DNA from: Candidatus Poseidoniaceae archaeon
GTDB taxonomy: Archaea; Thermoplasmatota; Poseidoniia; Poseidoniales; Poseidoniaceae
NCBI GenBank assembly: GCA_013329925.1
Contig: DUJK01000041.1
Span: 1 to 17,436, forward strand
Direction of reading: 5' to 3'
Length of the DNA: 17,436 nucleotides
Positions 13,777 to 17,436 of this stretch are shown one piece after another (position 1 is the stretch's first letter; every line of letters starts with the position of its first letter). The notes below the pieces were generated by a model. The model was not told the DNA's origin, made no database searches, and saw only the letters and a program-made list of their open reading frames with translations. The position numbers were made by a program, and so were the translations under genes.

Positions 13777-16470
13777 ATGGGCCAAAAGCGTTTGAGTGTA
13801 TTTATTGTGAGTATTTTCCTATTTTCTCTTGTTTCAAGTGTTCAAGCGTCTGAAGATGGCGTTACAGTTGCTCAATTTGGGACTGGTTTTGATGAGGTAG
13901 TAATTGCTGATTCAACTGACGGTTTATTCGACCCGCGTGACCTTGAATTCCATCCTGGACGTGCTGACGAACTGTGGATTGCCAATCGTGGAGATGATAG
14001 TATCTCCATCATTCATGATACCGGACTAAGTACTCAATACTCCGAAAACCGTGAAGATTCCAATAGTAATCACTTCTTAGAAGAGGTCAGTGCAATCGCC
14101 TTTGGCGCATATCATCCCGAGTTTGACTGGCAATGGGGCTCAGCCCAAGAAACTCAAAACACCTACTGCGGTCAAGGCTCACCAAATCAGTTCATGGGTC
14201 CAACCTTGTGGCCATCTTCGCTTTCGCATTTTGCAGTAGAAAACCAAAATAACGGCAATGGTTTGCTTGGCAGCCATATTGATATGAATCACGAATCTCC
14301 AGATGGAATGGGTATTGCTCACGACAGTGGCAATGCATACTGGTACTTTGATGGCTACTATGGTGAATTAGTTTACTACGATTTCCAAGAAGACCATGAC
14401 ACCGGTCAAGACGATCACTCTGATGGTATTGTTCATCGATATGTCGATATTGAATTAACTAGAGACGGAGGCATACCAGGCCACATGGTTTTGGATAAGG
14501 AATCAGGAATACTCTACATAGCAGATACAGGAAAGAATCGTGTCTTGTGGGTTAATACCGATGACCAGTCTGTTACAACAACAGACATACTCAACTCGGC
14601 AACTCAGATGGAACCACTTGCAGAGTACAAGGAAAAAAGAGGTATGGAATGGGGTGTCTTGGATACTGGACTTGGTCGTCCCTCTGGCATTGCACTGGAA
14701 GGTGACACCTTATTTGTCTCAGAAAATGGTAATGGACAAATAGTCGCTTATGATTTAGCAGATGATGGCAAGAGTGCTGTTGTTGCTGATACAATCCAAA
14801 CCAGTGCACAATTCATCATGGGTCTTGAAGTTGGACCAGATGGTCACCTTTACTACGTTGACAACGGGAAAGATCAGGTTGTTAGAATCGATCCATTCTA
14901 TGACCTAGACGCAGATGGTGTCCTAGATGAAGATGACAATTGTATTGCTGTTGCTAATCCTAGTCAAGCCAATTATGATGGTGACTATTTTGGTGATGCA
15001 TGCGATGAAGATGATGATAATGATTCCGTTCTAGATGTTGATGATAATTGTCCAACAGGTCAGAAATCTTGGACTTCGCAAAAAGGCATTGACCATGACT
15101 TAGATGGTTGTGCTGATGCCAGTGAAGACGATGATGATGATAACGACGGAGTTGTCGATTCCAGCGATCTGTGTCCTCGGGGAGAAATCAACTGGGCATC
15201 ACGCTCGTCATCTGATTTAGATGGAGATGGATGTCGAGATGATGATGAAGATTTGGATGATGATGGTGATGGTATTTGTGATGCTGGTATTGGTAATGAG
15301 TTGTGTCAAGTTTCTGATATGGCAGCTGATTTATGCCCAGTTAGTAACATCGGTTTCATTTCAACCATAGAAACAGATAACGATGCAGATGGTTGTGAAG
15401 ATGCGGTTGAGGATGATGATGATGATAATGATGGATACAGCGATACTATTGATGATTGTCCGCTAACTTCTGGCTCTAGTACTGGTGAATTAACCGGGTG
15501 CCTAGACGGTGATTATGACGGCTATGCTGATTCAATCGATACTTTCCCAGCTGACCCAAGCCAATGGGCCGACAGCGATAATGACGGCTATGGTGACGAG
15601 TTAAGAGGTAACAATGGCGACTACTGTCCAACTATTGTTGGAACTTCCACACTAGACCGCTTAGGTTGTGTTGACTCAGATGATGATGGCTGGTCAGACC
15701 CAGATGATACTTGGAACATAAATTTCGGTGCTGATGCATTCCCTGATGAGCCAACTCAACATTTCGATGGTGACAATGACGGATACGGCGATAATGCGGA
15801 AGGAGTTCAACCAGATGGTTGTACTAACATTGCTGGAACATCGTTCGAAGATGTGTTTGGGTGCCGTGACAGTGATGGCGACGGCTGGTCAGATGCTTAT
15901 GATGCGTTCAACAATGATGCAACACAATACTCTGACCAAGACGGCGATGGTTATGGTGATCTAATCAGCGGTAACACGCCAGATTCTTGCCCGACGGTAT
16001 TTGGTAATTCGACAATAGAGCGATTTGGTTGTCTTGATTCGGACGGTGATGGTCTAGACGATGAATTAGATGAATTTCCTAATGATGCTACCGAACAAAT
16101 CGATACTGATGGTGATGGAGTTGGTGATAACTTAGATGCCTATCCACAAGATGCCTCCATGTCAGTAATTCCAGATGATGAAGATGATTCTACTAATATC
16201 GTTGGAATAGTGGCTATTGGTGCGGTTATCCTGGGAATTATTGTGGTAATTGGATTATACGCTACTCGTCGTAAACCGGAACGTATGCCTGACAATGTCA
16301 TGCCATTTGTTAATCAACAAATCATCCAACCAATGGCACAACCAGCAATGGAGTATGCTCCACCTGTACAAACTCCTCAAGGCCCTCCTTTGCCCCCAGA
16401 AGGACTGCCACCAAATTGGACTATGGAGCAATGGGCTTGGTATGGTGAAGATTACCTGCGTAACCGTTGA
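13777..16470 (+). CDS. Large surface protein: signal peptide, NHL-like propeller, TSP3 repeats, TM anchor and cytoplasmic tail
   Basis: An 897-residue secreted, membrane-anchored protein. Residues 1-24 are a Sec signal peptide ending near VQA-SED. Residues of about 45-375 form an NHL-like beta-propeller, seen in blades such as ELWIANRGDDSISIIHD, GILYIADTGKNRVLWVN, DTLFVSENGNGQIVAYD and HLYYVDNGKDQVVRID. Its middle part (about 150-240) is unusually rich in His and Asp. Residues of about 375-795 are thrombospondin type-3 calcium-binding repeats (D-x-D-x-D-G), the last part in longer units with a Cys at 575, 631, 696 and 752. A membrane helix (about 808-828) and RRK stop-transfer follow, then a 65-residue Pro/Gln/Met-rich tail ending in WTMEQWAWYGEDYLRNR. 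The start is the ATG at 13777, which places the signal peptide at the N-terminus; a TTG at 13759 is possible. Ligand or enzyme activity is unknown. Confidence 0.88.
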   Translation: MGQKRLSVFIVSIFLFSLVSSVQASEDGVTVAQFGTGFDEVVIADSTDGLFDPRDLEFHPGRADELWIANRGDDSISIIHDTGLSTQYSENREDSNSNHFLEEVSAIAFGAYHPEFDWQWGSAQETQNTYCGQGSPNQFMGPTLWPSSLSHFAVENQNNGNGLLGSHIDMNHESPDGMGIAHDSGNAYWYFDGYYGELVYYDFQEDHDTGQDDHSDGIVHRYVDIELTRDGGIPGHMVLDKESGILYIADTGKNRVLWVNTDDQSVTTTDILNSATQMEPLAEYKEKRGMEWGVLDTGLGRPSGIALEGDTLFVSENGNGQIVAYDLADDGKSAVVADTIQTSAQFIMGLEVGPDGHLYYVDNGKDQVVRIDPFYDLDADGVLDEDDNCIAVANPSQANYDGDYFGDACDEDDDNDSVLDVDDNCPTGQKSWTSQKGIDHDLDGCADASEDDDDDNDGVVDSSDLCPRGEINWASRSSSDLDGDGCRDDDEDLDDDGDGICDAGIGNELCQVSDMAADLCPVSNIGFISTIETDNDADGCEDAVEDDDDDNDGYSDTIDDCPLTSGSSTGELTGCLDGDYDGYADSIDTFPADPSQWADSDNDGYGDELRGNNGDYCPTIVGTSTLDRLGCVDSDDDGWSDPDDTWNINFGADAFPDEPTQHFDGDNDGYGDNAEGVQPDGCTNIAGTSFEDVFGCRDSDGDGWSDAYDAFNNDATQYSDQDGDGYGDLISGNTPDSCPTVFGNSTIERFGCLDSDGDGLDDELDEFPNDATEQIDTDGDGVGDNLDAYPQDASMSVIPDDEDDSTNIVGIVAIGAVILGIIVVIGLYATRRKPERMPDNVMPFVNQQIIQPMAQPAMEYAPPVQTPQGPPLPPEGLPPNWTMEQWAWYGEDYLRNR
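15499..16170 (+). repeat. Long TSP3-type repeat units inside the surface-protein gene
   Basis: Four in-frame copies begin with Gly-Cys and an acidic D-x-D-x-D-G-(W/Y)-x-D loop, then F-P-(x)-D-x-(T/S)-Q, a second D-x-D-G-Y-G-D loop, and C-P/C-T with x-G-T/N-S. The cysteines are 56, 65 and 56 residues apart; the longer third spacing is an insertion around TWNINFGA. The last copy is truncated before the membrane helix. The units have diverged in DNA sequence, so they are not recent duplications. Confidence 0.7.
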
Positions 16471-16484
16471 AGGAATCACTCTAT

Positions 16485-16494
16485 CTTTTATACC
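16485..16494 (+). promoter_or_regulatory. Possible TATA box for the 86-residue membrane protein gene
   Basis: CTTTTATACC is centred about 26 bases before the ATG at 16515, the distance expected between TATA box and start site in archaea. This would make the transcript leaderless, which fits the absence of a ribosome site. CTAC-TACG-GTAG (16502-16513) just downstream is a short dyad. Confidence 0.35.
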
Positions 16495-16514
16495 AACATC
16501 TACTACGGTAGTTG

Positions 16515-16775
16515 ATGAATAATTACCTGGCTCGCCTAATGCGTTATTGGCTATGCTTGGGTACCTTGTATGACATAGCCTTTGCTTTGATTTTTTCGTC
16601 GGTAATTGCCGTACTATTCCAAATTTTCACATTGATTGGTTACCTAATGATTTTTGCTGCTTGCTGGTTTATCATAGAATTCTACTGGTGGTTGGTAAAT
16701 AAATTTGGCACGACTCTGCAAAGAAACCGAATAATTCGCAAATATTTCCTCGGTGCGCAATTCAAAAAGCGTTGA
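16515..16775 (+). CDS. Hypothetical small membrane protein (86 aa)
   Basis: I do not recognise this family. After a short basic N-terminus (MNNYLARLMRYW) most of the chain up to about residue 65 is hydrophobic and aromatic, enough for two membrane helices (about 15-38 and 42-64). It ends in a basic cytosolic-type tail (QRNRIIRKYFLGAQFKKR). It lies 44 bases after the surface-protein gene, on the same strand. A well-placed TATA-like box suggests its own leaderless transcript from the ATG at 16515; a TTG one codon upstream is an alternative. A T-run just after the stop codon is a plausible terminator. The charge pattern and codon structure support a real gene, but no homologue could be checked. 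Confidence 0.6.
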   Translation: MNNYLARLMRYWLCLGTLYDIAFALIFSSVIAVLFQIFTLIGYLMIFAACWFIIEFYWWLVNKFGTTLQRNRIIRKYFLGAQFKKR

Positions 16776-16791
16776 TTTATACCAATGATTT

Positions 16792-16944
16792 CTATTTTTT
16801 TTCATTTAAACTATCTAGAAATTCATTTAGATATTCATCTGGAGTTTGTCCATTTAATCTTACAGTGATCCAAAAATAGACTCCAATTATTATGGCAGCA
16901 CCTAGTAATAATATGCCAATAAAACCAACTGCTTCAGATACCAT
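16792..16944 (-). CDS. Hypothetical single-helix small membrane protein (50 aa)
   Basis: A 50-codon minus-strand frame from the ATG at 16944 to a TAG at 16792. Residues of about 6-28 form one membrane helix (GFIGILLLGAAIIIGVYFW), followed by a polar, acidic tail of about 20 residues containing DEYLNEFLDSLNEKK, probably helical. The start lies six bases after the stop of the 48-residue gene upstream, so the two form a tiny operon. The preceding bases (AAGTGATTTGCG) contain only a weak ribosome site, suggesting translational coupling. It converges on the 86-residue gene with a 16-base gap. The function is unknown; such proteins are often subunits or regulators of membrane complexes. Confidence 0.6.
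   Translation of the reverse strand: MVSEAVGFIGILLLGAAIIIGVYFWITVRLNGQTPDEYLNEFLDSLNEKK
16795..16802 (+). terminator. T-run after the 86-residue gene
   Basis: Eight consecutive T on the plus strand lie 20 bases after the stop codon at 16775. Archaeal RNA polymerase often stops at such U-runs without a hairpin. It lies inside the last codons of the convergent 50-residue gene. Confidence 0.45.
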
Positions 16945-16950
16945 CGCAAA

Positions 16951-17097
16951 TCACTTAATAAAATCCATTTCCCAAAAAAACAAAAACTCAATTCCTAAAA
17001 GAACTAATAGAGCAATAAAGCATAATACAAGAACAATACCTAAACTTCTGATTGCTCCACTTACTGTGACAGGCTCAATATAAATCTCTCTAGCCAT
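16951..17097 (-). CDS. Hypothetical single-helix small membrane protein (48 aa)
   Basis: A 48-codon minus-strand frame from the ATG at 17097 to a TGA at 16951. A polar N-terminus (MAREIYIEPVTVSGAIRS) is followed by one long hydrophobic helix (about 19-41, LGIVLVLCFIALLVLLGIEF) and a short FFWEMDFIK end. A GGGAG ribosome site lies six bases before the ATG, good evidence for such a short gene. It is the first gene of a pair with the 50-residue protein six bases downstream. An AT box on the minus strand at about 17125-17136 could be the promoter. The family is not recognised; the paired order suggests that the two products work together. Confidence 0.62.
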   Translation of the reverse strand: MAREIYIEPVTVSGAIRSLGIVLVLCFIALLVLLGIEFLFFWEMDFIK

Positions 17098-17203
17098 ATT
17101 GTCTCCCTATGACGCTCTACTTTCAAATAAATTAATTATGTCCCGATACGAACCGAAATGATTCTTAGAAAAATTAAACAAGATTGTAGCCATACATGAT
17201 TTG
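17098..17203. promoter_or_regulatory. Divergent promoter region between small membrane-protein genes
   Basis: 106 bases separating two divergent small genes. AAATAAATTAAT (17125-17136) is positioned to serve the minus-strand pair. AAAAATTAAAC (17169-17179) is centred about 26-30 bases before the plus-strand start at 17204, consistent with a leaderless message. No strong dyad is seen. Confidence 0.35.
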
Positions 17204-17347
17204 ATGAGAGTTCAAGGAAGTCTCAGCCGGGGCTTGAATGAATACTTTTTTGATTTGTATTTGAAATTTTTACTATTTGGACTAATCATAATTCTTTTCC
17301 TGTTTGTTATTCGTATGGGTATTAAGTGGTATAGAAAAATGAGTTAA
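17204..17347 (+). CDS. Hypothetical single-helix small membrane protein (47 aa)
   Basis: A 47-codon plus-strand frame from the ATG at 17204 to a TAA at 17347. A polar start (MRVQGSLSRGLNEYFFDLY) leads into one hydrophobic helix (about 21-37, FLLFGLIIILFLFVIRM) and a basic end (GIKWYRKMS), a positive-inside pattern with the C-terminus in the cytosol. A TTG immediately precedes the ATG. There is no ribosome site, but an AT box at the right distance suggests leaderless transcription, and a run of seven T follows the stop. It is divergent from the 48/50-residue pair. The call is less sure than for those two, since a 47-codon frame can occur by chance. Confidence 0.45.
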   Translation: MRVQGSLSRGLNEYFFDLYLKFLLFGLIIILFLFVIRMGIKWYRKMS

Positions 17348-17359
17348 GCTTGTAATTTA

Positions 17360-17366
17360 TTTTTTT
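17360..17366 (+). terminator. T-run after the 47-residue gene
   Basis: Seven T on the plus strand begin 12 bases after the stop codon at 17347, in an AT-rich gap before the 3' end of the oppositely oriented tRNA gene. It would be a U-run terminator for the small gene. Confidence 0.35.
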
Positions 17367-17384
17367 AATAATTAAGATTGATTG

Positions 17385-17436
17385 TGGCGCCGATTATGGG
17401 GCTCGAACCCATGACCTTGGGATTAACAGTCCCACG
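17385..17436 (-). tRNA. tRNA-Asn(GTT), 5' part beyond the right edge
   Basis: The minus strand gives the 3' part of a tRNA: anticodon stem TGGGA/TCCCA around the loop CTGTTAA, anticodon GTT at 17425-17427 (Asn), a variable loop, T-arm ATGGG-TTCGAGC-CCCAT, the 3' acceptor strand AATCGGC, discriminator G and an encoded CCA (17385-17387). About 52 of roughly 75 bases are visible. The D-arm and 5' acceptor strand lie beyond the edge, so acceptor pairing and any intron there cannot be checked. Confidence 0.92.

Noticed and set aside
14540..16522. Frames of 67-90 codons on both strands inside the surface-protein region
   Set aside because: They arise from the Asp-rich repeat codons and the Pro/Gln-rich tail in other frames; the 897-residue frame explains the sequence.
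16892..17083. 63-codon plus-strand frame
   Set aside because: Antisense to the 48- and 50-residue minus-strand genes; rich in Asn, Lys and Ile as expected for AT-rich noncoding frames.
1..17436. CRISPR array, insertion sequence or prophage
   Set aside because: No regularly spaced short direct repeats, transposase, integrase or terminal inverted repeats are visible; the only repeats are protein-level TSP3 units.

Overview
The window reads as chromosomal DNA from a marine planktonic archaeon, most likely Marine Group II (Poseidoniales) or a close relative. Five things point there: a stand-alone ATP-pyrophosphatase subunit of a split archaeal GMP synthase; a ThiR-type regulator (helix-turn-helix fused to a ThiN domain), a family known from archaea; an archaeal-style PurE; a large secreted protein with thrombospondin type-3 repeats, a C-terminal membrane anchor and a short aromatic cytoplasmic tail of a kind I associate with this group; and a tRNA with its CCA end encoded. 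The DNA is AT-rich by eye. Strong Shine-Dalgarno sites occur at translationally coupled genes, and several genes start with TTG or GTG. The taxon is an inference; no phylogenetic marker could be tested.

Region 1 (1-5712, all minus strand) is one tightly packed block in transcription order thiR - thiB - thiP - thiQ - a helical hypothetical gene - an SPFH/Band-7-like gene that runs off the left edge. thiR/thiB and thiP/thiQ overlap, and thiB/thiP and the last genes are separated by only 9-19 bases. It is a complete thiamine-type ABC importer (lipoprotein receptor, fused double permease, ATPase) headed by its probable thiamine-phosphate-sensing regulator.

Region 2 (5713-6022) is a divergent intergenic segment. 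It should hold the thiR promoter and, close to the plus-strand gene, a 7-bp-arm inverted repeat within a larger hairpin.

Region 3 (6023-12236, plus strand) holds a group II PLP decarboxylase of the cysteine-sulfinate/glutamate/aspartate type, then gcvT, gcvPA and gcvPB (the T protein and split P protein of the glycine cleavage system), then a four-helix membrane protein whose start overlaps the gcvPB stop. gcvH and the lipoamide dehydrogenase gene are not in the window.

Region 4 (12273-13704) is a purE-guaAb pair for purine synthesis. Region 5 (13777-16470) is the large surface protein: signal peptide, NHL-like propeller, Ca-binding type-3 repeats, transmembrane helix and tail. Region 6 (16515-17347) is a run of four very small membrane proteins (86, 50, 48 and 47 aa); the last three are shorter than about 50 codons and would be missed by common length cut-offs. 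The right edge cuts a tRNA-Asn(GTT) on the minus strand.
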